A stretch of 64,000 bases of DNA from Azospirillum sp. B21 (GTDB taxonomy: Bacteria > Pseudomonadota > Alphaproteobacteria > Azospirillales > Azospirillaceae), in NCBI RefSeq assembly GCF_008364825.1, contig NZ_VTTO01000006.1, positions 248,001 to 312,000 on the forward strand, given 5' to 3'. The notes under the pieces were generated by a model. That model was not told where the DNA came from. It worked only from the letters and a program-made list of their open reading frames with translations, and did no database searches. A program made the position numbers and the translations under genes. Below are positions 27,655 through 35,485 of the stretch, in pieces; positions within the stretch are counted from its first letter, which is position 1, and every line of letters starts with the position of its first letter.

Positions 27655-27850
27655 ACCTACACCTATCTCACGGGCTATTCAGATGGATGTTGGTGTAGTC
27701 CAAGGCCCCTCTCCGGAGCTGAGAGGGCCTCAGCAGTATGGAGGCCCTTCAGGAGTGCTGACAGGTGGCATCCGCAGTATGGACGCTACCAGGACACCCT
27801 CCCCACGGTGGGGTGTCGGTTGAGCCGACGCCCTTTCGGGGCGCCTAGGG
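27655..27850. ncRNA. hairpin-rich non-coding stretch, possible structured RNA
   Basis: Between 27569 and 27905 there is no credible ORF. There are several strong hairpins in series: GGCCCCTCTC/GAGAGGGCC near 27700, ACACCC/GGGTGT near 27800, and ACGCCC/GGGGCG near 27830. The phrase GCAGTATGGA recurs (27733 and 27774). A structured RNA or a regulatory leader is possible; no known family was recognised. Confidence 0.3.
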
Positions 27851-27854
27851 ACGA

Positions 27855-27888
27855 CAAAGCCCGCCGCGGTGTGAACCGGGCGGGCTTT
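27855..27888. terminator. rho-independent terminator
   Basis: AAAGCCCGCC pairs with GGGCGGGCTTT, followed by TTTT. It ends the leftward operon of the repressor and membrane protein (27906-28528) and could also end a rightward RNA. Confidence 0.8.
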
Positions 27889-27905
27889 TGCATTACAGCT
27901 TCAAA

Positions 27906-28283
27906 CTAAGACCGCTTGATGTCCGAGCAATATTTTTGCTCAAGAGATGCTGCACCAGATGTCTTTTCAATCTCTGCAAATGCATGGTTGGCCTCAACCA
28001 CCAAATTCGGCTCAGTTGAAAGTAGAAATATTTTCCCGGGCCATGAGATGGCGTCCAATGTGATGTCAAATAATCCTTTCTCGCCTCGCGCATAAAATCC
28101 GATCATAGCCCAGGTCTGTTCGTCCGGCTTGGCGCGTAGACTAATCTGCCTTTGGCACGCTTCATGGTATTCTCTTTGCTTGCTCCAATCAGAAACACCG
28201 AAAAAGAAACTAGCAATCGCGTATAGAGCGAACAACGCGCCAATTAATGGCTTTATTAACATCATCATTTTTATCTCAATCAA
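27906..28283 (-). CDS. membrane-anchored hypothetical protein next to the repressor
   Basis: 125 residues. One N-terminal transmembrane helix (LIKPLIGALFALYAIASFFFGV), then a soluble domain with no recognised family. Its ATG overlaps the stop of the upstream repressor gene (ATGA at 28280-28283), so it is coexpressed with the repressor in the lysogenic state. AT-rich. Position and topology suit a superinfection-exclusion or host-protection gene; that is inference. Confidence 0.65.
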   Translation of the reverse strand: MIEIKMMMLIKPLIGALFALYAIASFFFGVSDWSKQREYHEACQRQISLRAKPDEQTWAMIGFYARGEKGLFDITLDAISWPGKIFLLSTEPNLVVEANHAFAEIEKTSGAASLEQKYCSDIKRS

Positions 28284-28528
28284 ATTGTCTTATGCCCGAT
28301 AGCTTGCCTCAAACGCACTCCAGCGCCACCCCCATTCTCCGGGATGAACTCGACGCCGGCCGCTTCAAGGGCTGCCTGGATCGCAGCAAGGGTACGAGGT
28401 TGGAGTTCTTCCCCACGCTCCAACCGGGACACGGTGTCAACGGATACACCGGCCTCTTTGGCAAGGTCGCGAACCCCCCAGCCTACGGCCGCCCGCGCCA
28501 TCTTGCTCTGAACAGCAGCGATCGTCAT
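28280..28528 (-). CDS. small Xre-family repressor (Cro/CI-like)
   Basis: 82 residues, nearly all HTH: ARAAVGWGVRDLAKEAGVSVDTVSRLERGEELQPRTLAAIQAALEAAGVEFI, with the closing IPENGGGAGVRLR motif common in alphaproteobacterial Xre proteins. Divergent from the rightward genes starting at 28623. A 17-bp palindrome (28574-28590) in the gap is the probable operator. Start at 28528 preferred; a longer reading to 28582 would run into that operator. Confidence 0.8.
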   Translation of the reverse strand: MTIAAVQSKMARAAVGWGVRDLAKEAGVSVDTVSRLERGEELQPRTLAAIQAALEAAGVEFIPENGGGAGVRLRQAIGHKTI

Positions 28529-28573
28529 GACAGCGTACCGATTTCCTGTTGATGTCCCGATAGGATAATGATA

Positions 28574-28590
28574 TCGGTACATTATACCGA
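28574..28590. promoter_or_regulatory. probable repressor operator
   Basis: TCGGTACATTATACCGA is a perfect inverted repeat (6-5-6) midway between the divergent repressor and the first rightward gene. Confidence 0.65.
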
Positions 28591-28622
28591 AAACAGTACG
28601 AGTTCAACGATAGAGGCAGCCC

Positions 28623-28826
28623 ATGCGAGCATTTCTCGCCACGCCCAAGCCTTGCCCGCCGCTGGACCTGCTGGCGCGCTGGCCCCGCCCCATGATCGAA
28701 GCCGCCATAGACGCCTTGCTTGCTGAGCTGGACGCCCGTGATGGCGACCCAGACCTTGAACCCGAGGAAGACCGCGGAGAGCTGGAGCATCTGCCCAACG
28801 CCTCCCCCATCGCCATAGCCGCCTGA
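28623..28826 (+). CDS. hypothetical small acidic protein
   Basis: 67 residues with GAGG upstream of the ATG. First gene of the rightward unit. The N-terminal half is Pro-rich (TPKPCPPLDLLARWPRP), the rest acidic and helical (IDALLAELDARDGDPDLEPEEDRGELEHL). Not recognised. Its place just beyond the operator suggests an early-expressed regulator or antirepressor-like protein. Confidence 0.55.
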   Translation: MRAFLATPKPCPPLDLLARWPRPMIEAAIDALLAELDARDGDPDLEPEEDRGELEHLPNASPIAIAA

Positions 28827-28880
28827 TCCACCCGCCAGTGCGCCACCGCGGCGCACCGCTGCCTGTAGGAGCCTCCCACC

Positions 28881-29657
28881 ATGACGACCGTCACCAACGC
28901 GCCCAAGGGCGCGAACGCCCAAGCTACGCCCATCGTCTGGGCCACCCGCCAGCTTCCCGGCCCCGGCGACGGGTCGGTTACCATCTCCACCGCACAGGTT
29001 GGCCCCTACGCGCTGGAGGTTCACGACTCCCTGTCGCGCACCGGTCATCCCCGCATCGTCCTGTGGACCATTGAGCGGGACGGCGAACGCCTGGGGGAGG
29101 GCGTGCTGGACAGTACCGATGACGGCAAGGCCGCCGCCGAGTCGAAGGCCCGCCGGCTGCTGACCGACCCGCCGTCGGACCCGAACACCAACGGCGCTGG
29201 CAGCCGCGTCATTCCCGCATGCGTGAACGGCATGCCAAAGCGCGGTGTCCGGCCGGGCGCCCATCCTGACATCGAGCTGCTGTTCGCCTGGGATGCCTTC
29301 CAGGCCGCCGCCACGGCCTACCAGTGCGCGCCCGATGGCGAGTCCGGCCGGTACTGCGAGATGGTGGACGCCATTGGCGAGCGGATCGAGGCGTTCACCC
29401 CGAAGACGCTGGACGGGACCGCGATCCAGCTCCGCTATCTGCTGACCAAGTACATCGACGCGGATTGCGCTTGGAGCACGCTCGTGTTCGGCGACGATCC
29501 GGACAGGGACTGCCGCGACATCGTTTCCAACGATCCGCACGCCGGCATGCTCTGGCGCCTGATCCAGGCCATCGACAGCCCGGCGGAACGCATCGCCCGG
29601 CGCGGCCGGGAACAGCCGGTCAAGGGGCCGGACCACTCTTCCGCCATGCCGACCTAA
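28881..29657 (+). CDS. hypothetical protein, copy 1 of a tandem pair
   Basis: 258 residues, no known domain. It starts TNAPKGANAQATPIVWATRQ and contains HPRIVLWTIERDG and a helix GKAAAESKARRLL; these three segments recur in the same order in the protein at 29741-30373, so the two are diverged paralogues sharing an N-terminal ~90-residue module. The C-terminal half (PDIELLFAWDAFQAAATAYQ...) is helical and different in each. Located in the early region of element 1. Confidence 0.6.
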   Translation: MTTVTNAPKGANAQATPIVWATRQLPGPGDGSVTISTAQVGPYALEVHDSLSRTGHPRIVLWTIERDGERLGEGVLDSTDDGKAAAESKARRLLTDPPSDPNTNGAGSRVIPACVNGMPKRGVRPGAHPDIELLFAWDAFQAAATAYQCAPDGESGRYCEMVDAIGERIEAFTPKTLDGTAIQLRYLLTKYIDADCAWSTLVFGDDPDRDCRDIVSNDPHAGMLWRLIQAIDSPAERIARRGREQPVKGPDHSSAMPT

Positions 29658-29740
29658 TCGCCGCCACCCGTCGACTGTCCGCCAAGATCGGGCACCCCCC
29701 ATATCCGCCATCGTGGCGGAAACCCACCGGAGCATTCCCC

Positions 29741-30373
29741 ATGTCGATCCCCAGCAACGCGCCGGCCGGCGCGAACGCCCCCGCCTCGCCCATCGTCTGG
29801 CGCAAGCTGTCAGAGATGTGGAGCGCCACCAGTGCCCAGCGCGCCATTGTCGACGCCTTCGAGCTGATCGCCTTCGACATCCCGCCGGCCGGATCGCATC
29901 CCCGCATCATCGCCTGGGAGCTGCACACCGGCCCGCAGTTCATGACCGGGGTTGCCGGTGGACCCGCGGACAGCCTCGAGGCCGCCAAGGCCGCCGCTGA
30001 AGCCGAAGTCCGCCGCCGGCTGAATGTCCCGACCGACATGCCGGCTTCCCTGGCGCCGGCACAGTCGACCATCATTCCCGCGCTGGGGCTGACCTTCATT
30101 CAGGCGGAGGAACTCATCAACGCCGGCCTGACGGCGTCGACCGACCATCTCACTGTGAAGGAGTCGGACACCTTCACCGGGGAAATCGCCGACATCGCAC
30201 AGGCGATCCATGAAACTGACCCATCTACGCTCACAGACGCCATTGTGAAGATGCGCGTCGTAGCCGGCCCTGTGGGCTTTGAAGGTGGGGACGGCCCCAG
30301 CCTCTTTGAGTCCGTCCGTCAGGTGGCGGAGTTCCTGGCACGGCTCCACCGCGGAGCTGCCGCACGATCCTGA
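29741..30373 (+). CDS. hypothetical protein, copy 2 of a tandem pair
   Basis: 210 residues. The N-terminal module (SNAPAGANAPASPIVWRK ... HPRIIAWELHTG ... EAAKAAAEAEVRRRL) matches the upstream gene; the C-terminal half (AEELINAGLTASTDHLTVKESDTF...) is unrelated to it. The gap between the two genes is 83 bases. No function can be assigned. Confidence 0.6.
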   Translation: MSIPSNAPAGANAPASPIVWRKLSEMWSATSAQRAIVDAFELIAFDIPPAGSHPRIIAWELHTGPQFMTGVAGGPADSLEAAKAAAEAEVRRRLNVPTDMPASLAPAQSTIIPALGLTFIQAEELINAGLTASTDHLTVKESDTFTGEIADIAQAIHETDPSTLTDAIVKMRVVAGPVGFEGGDGPSLFESVRQVAEFLARLHRGAAARS

Positions 30374-30445
30374 GGGGCAGGTTGTCCGCACTTTGGACGT
30401 CCTTCGCGCTGGCCCTTGCGCCGGACAGCACCCCCTCAACGCCCT

Positions 30446-30472
30446 TACCCCCCTAATGACGTTTAGGGGGTA
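30446..30472. repeat. inverted repeat
   Basis: TACCCCCCTAA and TTTAGGGGGTA pair around a 5-base loop. It lies in the 220-base gap 30374-30592, which otherwise contains a CAACATCA/TGATGTTG inverted pair just before the next gene and no ORF. Either a terminator without T run or a protein-binding site. Confidence 0.5.
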
Positions 30473-30592
30473 CGCCGCCGACATCCATCAACGAAAGTTC
30501 GTGGTTTGCGCCTTGGCATGTTGGGACAGTCACAACATCATGAGCGCGCTGCAATTGATGTTGCGACATCACCAACATGTGAGTGCTGGAGA

Positions 30593-31174
30593 ATGAACCT
30601 GAGATCTCTTTACGCGCGTGGGATGGCTGCCGCTCTCAAAATGACCCCGCACGAACTGTACGATTGGGAGCGAGCCATCAGGGACGATGGACAATTTTCT
30701 GGAGCCCGCTCCGGCCCCGGTGGCGGCACTCCAGCTACTCCTGAGAATGTTTCCTTGTTTTTGATTGCACTTCTGGGAAGCTCAACCAAGCGCAATGCTG
30801 GAAGACTCGCGTCGGTATTCAAGATTGGCGCATCATATGTTCTTCCTGATGCAAACTCTCGTCACGATCATTACAAGGAAAGCTGCCCCCTGACCGGCCA
30901 GCGGACCCTCGGGGACACGCTGACTGTATTGCTCGCGCTTCCCAAGAAGGCCCGTGACGTTGACCGCATTGAAGTTGACTGCGATGTCGGTACATTCACG
31001 ATTTGGGAAAAATTCACCCTGAACGAACAGAGCCACACTTTGTGTCATCTGTTCGCACTTCCTGATGCCGATGAGAAGGAGGTGCCGCCGATCCGTACTG
31101 TGCGCATTCTTAGCGGTGATGCACTGCGGGCTATCGCTGAAGCTATGACCTCTGACGAAGACACTAACGTCTAA
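30593..31174 (+). CDS. hypothetical protein
   Basis: 193 residues, not recognised. The N-terminus has a helix MAAALKMTPHELYDWERAIRDDG that resembles a host-factor or helix-turn-helix-like segment; the rest is a mixed fold with no motif. Lower GC than its neighbours. The start is uncertain: GGAGA directly abuts the ATG at 30593, and an internal ATG at 30623 is an alternative. Confidence 0.5.
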   Translation: MNLRSLYARGMAAALKMTPHELYDWERAIRDDGQFSGARSGPGGGTPATPENVSLFLIALLGSSTKRNAGRLASVFKIGASYVLPDANSRHDHYKESCPLTGQRTLGDTLTVLLALPKKARDVDRIEVDCDVGTFTIWEKFTLNEQSHTLCHLFALPDADEKEVPPIRTVRILSGDALRAIAEAMTSDEDTNV

Positions 31175-31225
31175 ATACAGCCGGGGGCTTTCATGCCCCC
31201 GCCCCTCTTCACAAGGTAAATCCCC

Positions 31226-31513
31226 ATGAATGCACTGAATGAGCGGCCGGGGCGCACCCCCCGGCTGCAAACGCCCCCGGTTTGCCTGGATCAAGCCGAG
31301 CCGCCCGCCCCCAGCCCCACCGTCTCCCAGCGCGTCCACAAGGTGGGCTACACCGTCAACGAATGGTGCCATGCCGCCGGCCTGGGGCGTTCCAAGCTCT
31401 ACGAGATGATCGCCGATGGCACGGTTCAGTCCGTCACTGTTGGTCGCCGCCGGATCATCACCACCACGCCGGCCGATTTCCTGGCTGCGCTGGCCGGCGG
31501 CGCCGGGGCGTAA
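31226..31513 (+). CDS. AlpA/excisionase-like helix-turn-helix protein
   Basis: 95 residues. A disordered Pro-rich N-terminus is followed by a MerR-like HTH: VGYTVNEWCHAAGLGRSKLYEMIADGTVQSVTVGRRRIITTTPADFLAAL. This is the pattern of phage/satellite AlpA and excisionase proteins (YTVxExxxxxGISRSTLYxLI..GxLxxVKxGRRxLI). In satellites AlpA activates excision and replication genes; its place directly before the replication initiator fits. Confidence 0.75.
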   Translation: MNALNERPGRTPRLQTPPVCLDQAEPPAPSPTVSQRVHKVGYTVNEWCHAAGLGRSKLYEMIADGTVQSVTVGRRRIITTTPADFLAALAGGAGA

Positions 31514-31585
31514 CGCCGCCCCACCCGCCCGGCAGTCATCCGCTATTTGTGGCGGATACGAGCGACACAGAACGAGACGGACGGA

Positions 31586-31663
31586 ATGAACCCGGAAGGC
31601 ACCTGCACCCGCTGGCAGACAGGCCATGGCCGCGTGTTTCAGCCGGCGGAGAGCGGCCAATGA
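31586..31663 (+). CDS. possible 25-residue leader peptide
   Basis: An ATG with a purine-rich GACGGACGGA upstream opens 25 codons ending in TGA that overlaps the initiator ATG (ATGA at 31660-31663). The reading is compatible with translational coupling. No similarity known. Confidence 0.35.
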   Translation: MNPEGTCTRWQTGHGRVFQPAESGQ

Positions 31664-32586
31664 GCTTGCGCGTCATGGGCATGGTCTGGCGCGCGAAGCT
31701 GCCCAGCGGCACCGTGAAGCTGGTTGCCGCCCGCTTGGCCGATTTCGCCGACGATGAGGGCTGCCGGGTGTTTCCCAGCAACGCCCGCGTCGCTCGCGAT
31801 TGCGCGATTTCGGATCGTGCCGTTCGTGACGCCATGCGCGCCCTGGAAGCCATCGATGTCCTGATCCTGGTAGCCGCAGAGCGGCCGGGACAGCATCTGC
31901 CGCGGGAATACCGGTTCAACCTCGATGCGCTTGCGGCGCTGGCAGAAGCCGCTGACCCAGCCGAAACGGCAGGGGGAACGTCCTTCCGGGCGGAAGCACG
32001 TTCCGGGCGGAACGAGGTTCCGGGTGATATCTCTGACCAGGGGGAAGGAGGTTCCGGGTGCCCCTTACCAGGGGGAAGCACGTTCCGCCCGGAAGGAGCT
32101 TCCGCCCGGAACGTGGCTCCAAAGCAGGGGGAACCACGTTCCGCCGACCCGTTATTAGATCCACCAAGAGTCGGTGTGGTGGAAACGCGGGCGGGCGCAA
32201 CGTCCGCGGCCAAGGCGATCATCCGCGCCTTCGACGCCGCCCGGACAGCGGCCTATGGCGAAGCACACCGCCGGCCTCACCCCCACGCTAAGGACTTGGT
32301 GTTTGCCCAGCGCTGGCTTGCAGCCGGTGCCGATGTCGACCTCTGCGACGGAGTGTTCGCCGGCACCTGCCGGACGATGGCCGAGCGATCCCAGGCGCCA
32401 CCGGCCGCGCTGGCCTTCTTCGACGAACGGATCGCCGACGCACTCGCCACCCGCAACCGCCCGATGCCTGAAGGAACGCCGCATGAGCAACGTCGTGGAA
32501 TTCAATCCGTACGGCCTTCGGCCCCAGCAAACCGCTTCCAGCGAATACTTGACCGCGACCTTGCAGGCTGCGCTGAAGACGCCTGA
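31660..32586 (+). CDS. replication initiator-like protein with N-terminal winged HTH
   Basis: 308 residues. Residues ~10-75 form a DNA-binding HTH_36-type domain (KLVAARLADFADDEGCRVFPSNARVARDCAISDRAVRDAMRALEAIDVL), as in phage replication proteins of the lambda O group. Residues ~100-165 are a low-complexity linker translated from a set of DNA iterons (31970-32146). The C-terminal third (AKAIIRAFDAARTAAYGEAHRRPHPHAKDLVFAQRWL) is helical. This mirrors lambda O, where the origin lies inside the initiator gene. Start at 31660. The last 100 bases overlap the next gene. Confidence 0.7.
   Translation: MSLRVMGMVWRAKLPSGTVKLVAARLADFADDEGCRVFPSNARVARDCAISDRAVRDAMRALEAIDVLILVAAERPGQHLPREYRFNLDALAALAEAADPAETAGGTSFRAEARSGRNEVPGDISDQGEGGSGCPLPGGSTFRPEGASARNVAPKQGEPRSADPLLDPPRVGVVETRAGATSAAKAIIRAFDAARTAAYGEAHRRPHPHAKDLVFAQRWLAAGADVDLCDGVFAGTCRTMAERSQAPPAALAFFDERIADALATRNRPMPEGTPHEQRRGIQSVRPSAPANRFQRILDRDLAGCAEDA
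31970..32146. repeat. iteron cluster, putative replication origin inside the initiator gene
   Basis: Four direct copies of CAGGGGGAAnnnnnTTCCG start at 31970, 32038, 32069 and 32125. Two of them (31970 and 32069) continue into CGGAA palindromes (TTCCGSSCGGAA), and further half copies lie at 31997, 32016 and 32099. Spacing is irregular (68, 31 and 56 bases), which excludes a CRISPR. The repeats are maintained at DNA level although they encode a low-complexity linker. Confidence 0.65.
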
Positions 32587-33169
32587 AACCGTCGTGTTCA
32601 CCGAGCATGGGACCGAGAACCGGCCGCTTCCCTGGCAGCCGCCGGCCGTCATCACCGACGCGATGAAGCGCGAGGCGGTGCATGCGTTGGGCGTGCTGAA
32701 GGTCCGTTCCAGGCCGGCGACCCAAGGGGAGGCGGAAGCCTTCGTGGCGCATCTGGCGAACCTCTGCGCCGGCAAGGAGCTGCCGCCCGAAAGCAAGCTG
32801 ATGGGTGCGGTTTCTTCGATCCTGCGGGCCGAGTATCCCGCGGCGATCATCAACGACCTCGGAGCGCTGGATCGGGTCATGAAGCGGCTCTCCACCGCTG
32901 ACCGGCCGATGTGGTGGCCGAGTTGGCCGGAGTTGGCCGCCGCTCTGGATGCCGAACGGTCGCATCTGCGGGCGCAATGGGAGCGGCTGAGCGTGCTCGC
33001 CAAGGGCAACAACGGCGCCCGCGCCATGCTGGCCCGCCAGCGGCAAGACGACGCCGTGCCCCCGGCAACCGAAGCGGAGAAGGCGCGCGTGCGGGAATTG
33101 TGCGCCTCCATCGGCCTTCCCGACCCTGACCAGCGCATCAAGCGCATGCCCGGCACACAGCCCCGATAG
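32483..33169 (+). CDS. hypothetical phage replication-module protein
   Basis: 228 residues. GAAGGAACGCCGC precedes the ATG at 32483, inside the end of the initiator gene (104-base overlap). The central part (AVHALGVLKVRSRPATQGEAEAFVAHLANLCAGKELPPESKLMGAVSSILRAEYPAAIINDLGALDRVMKRLS) is helical and may serve as a helicase loader-type partner by position (lambda P follows O). No motif confirms that. Confidence 0.6.
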   Translation: MSNVVEFNPYGLRPQQTASSEYLTATLQAALKTPETVVFTEHGTENRPLPWQPPAVITDAMKREAVHALGVLKVRSRPATQGEAEAFVAHLANLCAGKELPPESKLMGAVSSILRAEYPAAIINDLGALDRVMKRLSTADRPMWWPSWPELAAALDAERSHLRAQWERLSVLAKGNNGARAMLARQRQDDAVPPATEAEKARVRELCASIGLPDPDQRIKRMPGTQPR

Positions 33170-33176
33170 GCCCACC

Positions 33177-33617
33177 GTGGAAGCCGTTGACCGCATCCGC
33201 CGCGTTGCCGCCGGCAAGGACACCCCCGATGATCGGGCGTGGCTGTCCGCTCGCCTGGGAGCCTACCTGTCCGATCCGGAACAGGGCATGGAGCGGGCGC
33301 TTCGCCTGGACCGCTCCCCCGGTGAACCGCCATGGTGGCGGGTGGAGCGGCGCCAGCATCGCGACGCCCTGATCCTTCGGCTGTGGCGCGAGCGCTGGCC
33401 CGAGCTGTCCGCCTGGGATGCCGCCGAACGGATCCTGATCGTTCAGCAGCGCTACGCCGCCGCCGCATGGCGCCAGCACCGGGACCAGGATACCCCGCCG
33501 ACCGATCCCACCGCCGCCCTGTTGTGGGAAATCATGAAGACGGATCTCCGGTTCCCCACCAGCCGGCGCCGCATCTTCGAGATCCTGAATACCGCTGAAC
33601 GGGATGCGCTCTACTGA
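33177..33617 (+). CDS. hypothetical protein before the portal gene
   Basis: 146 residues, rich in Arg and Trp, helical (VDRIRRVAAGKDTPDDRAWLSARLGAYL). Starts 8 bases after the previous stop codon. No family recognised. Last gene before the capsid module, so it could be a late regulator or a small packaging factor. Confidence 0.5.
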   Translation: MEAVDRIRRVAAGKDTPDDRAWLSARLGAYLSDPEQGMERALRLDRSPGEPPWWRVERRQHRDALILRLWRERWPELSAWDAAERILIVQQRYAAAAWRQHRDQDTPPTDPTAALLWEIMKTDLRFPTSRRRIFEILNTAERDALY

Positions 33618-33693
33618 AATTGAATACCCCTTTTCATTTCAGTAACCGACCAAGAATGTGGAGGAAACGCCGCTCCATTGACTTGGGCACACC

Positions 33694-34952
33694 ATGCGCC
33701 AGTTCATCGCTTCCCTGTTCGGCAACTCCACCCCTGCCCCCGAAACCCGTGGGGAAGCCTTCTCGCTCGATAACCCGTACGTCGCGGAAGTGCTGGGAGC
33801 CGCTGGCCCGACCGTCGCGGGGGTGAATGTCGGGCTGGAAACGGCGCTGAAGTGCTCTGCCTCGCACGCCTGCATTCGGATCATCGGGGAGACGCTGGCG
33901 CAACTGCCGGTCCACCTTTACCGGAAGACGGGCACGGATGACCGGGAGCGGGCGACCGACCATCCCGCCTATCGGATCGTCGCGAAGATGGCGAACCCAT
34001 GGACGCCGGCCGCTGAGTTCCGGTTGATCGTCGGCACCCACTTCGCCGCCGCCGGCAACGGGTACGGGTTCATCGTCCGGGACAATGAGGGCCGGCCGGC
34101 GGAGATGATCCCGCTGGACTCCCGGCGGGTCGCGGTAAAGCAAAACCCGCTGACCCTGGAACCGATCTACACCGTCACCACCGAGGACGGGCAAACCCGC
34201 GACTATGGCCGCCGGGATATCTTCCACGTCCGCGGCGTCGGGCTGGACACCTACAAGGGCGCCTCCCCGGTCAATCTGGCGCGGGAGGCCATCGGCCTTG
34301 CCATGACGCTGGAGACCCACTGCGCTGGCCTGTTCGGTCGGGGCGCCAAGCCGTCGGGGATCCTGAAGCACCCCAAGAGCTTGAGCGATACCGTGCTGGG
34401 GCGGCTGAAGGCCGGTTTCTCCAACTGGTACACCGGCAACGCCAATACCGGCCGGACGATGATCCTGGAAGAAGGCATGACCTTCGAGCCGCTTCAGCTT
34501 TCCAGCGTCGACGCCCAGACTCTGGAGATGCGGCGCCACAGATTGCGGAAGTGTCCCGCTTCTGGCGCATCCCGCTCCACATGCTGAATGAACTGGACCG
34601 CGCGACCCACAACAACGCCGAAGCAATGGGGCAGCAGTTTTTGACGTTCTGCCTACTGCCTATTTTGAAGATCTGGTGTGACGCGCTGGCGGTTTCCCTT
34701 CTGACCGAAGATGAACGGGAAACCCTCTACTTCGAGTTCATGCTTGACGACCTCGCACGCGCCGATCTTGCAGCCCGGATGACGGCATACGCCACGGCCA
34801 TTTCGCACGGCGTCCTGTGCCCCGATGAAGCGCGGGCGAAAGAGAACATGCCGCCGGCCCCGGATGGCTCGGGAAAGGTCTTCACCCGGCCCGTCAACGC
34901 CGCTCCGGTCAACCCGCTCGATCCAGCCGCGACCGAAGGGAACGCCCCATGA
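33694..34952 (+). pseudogene. HK97-type portal protein, interrupted by a one-base frameshift
   Basis: Frame 1 reads MRQFIASLFGN to ~residue 282 with clear portal sequence (HACIRIIGETLAQLPVHLYRK, FAAAGNGYGFIVRDNEGRPAEMIPLDSRRVAV, GVGLDTYKGASPVNLAREAIGLAM, LSSVDAQTLEMRR) and then turns to nonsense. The next frame continues with the expected QIAEVSRFWRIPLHMLNELDRATHNNAEAMGQQFL to 34952. A missing C near 34538 (CCACAG, expected CCACCAG) explains it. Rejoined length is ~419 residues, normal for the family. Either the element is defective or this is a sequencing error. The portal is the 12-mer at the capsid vertex through which DNA enters. Confidence 0.85.
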
Positions 34953-35485
34953 CGATCCTGCACCATGACATCGAGATCCGGTTCGCGGCGGAAGACGCCG
35001 GCACCTTCAGCGGCGCCGCGAACGCCTATGGCACGGTCGACAGCTACAACACCGTGTTCATGCCGGGCGCCTTCGCTGCGTCCCTGACCGAGCACCGGGC
35101 CGCCGGCACCATGCCCATGATGCTGTTGCAGCATTCCCCTTCCGTCGTTATCGGCGCGTGGCTGGATATCCGCGAGGCGCCGTCCGGACTGTTCGTCCGC
35201 GGCCGGCTGGATCTGACCAGCCCGAGCGGGCGCAAGGCTCACGCGATGATGAAGGCGGGGGAGTTGGGCGGGCTGTCGGTCGGGTTCCGCCGCCGGCTGA
35301 CCGACACCCTTGCGGATGGGACTGTCGCCATCCGCCAAGCCGACCTGATCGAAATCTCTCCCGTCCGCCGGCCGTCCAATCCGGGCGCGCGGGTGACGGA
35401 CGTTCGTTCCGCGACCGCCGGCCCGGCTGGGCTGGTCAACCACATCCGCCGCGCCGCGGCGATCATCGGAGGCAAGCATGCGTAA
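34949..35485 (+). CDS. HK97-family prohead protease
   Basis: 178 residues. Catalytic His in MLLQHSPSVVIGAW and Ser in GELGGLSVGFRRR, plus the start strand IEIRFAAEDAGTFSGAANAYGTVDSYNTVFMPGAF, define the U35/S78 prohead protease. It removes the scaffold domain of the capsid protein during maturation. ATGA overlap with the portal end at 34949 and an 8-base overlap with the capsid gene show tight coupling. Confidence 0.92.
   Translation: MTILHHDIEIRFAAEDAGTFSGAANAYGTVDSYNTVFMPGAFAASLTEHRAAGTMPMMLLQHSPSVVIGAWLDIREAPSGLFVRGRLDLTSPSGRKAHAMMKAGELGGLSVGFRRRLTDTLADGTVAIRQADLIEISPVRRPSNPGARVTDVRSATAGPAGLVNHIRRAAAIIGGKHA

Noticed and set aside
31970..32146. Short repeats that could suggest a CRISPR array
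   Set aside because: Spacing is irregular, repeats are only ~19 bases with partial palindromes, and they lie inside a coding region; iterons explain them better. No CRISPR array was found in the window.
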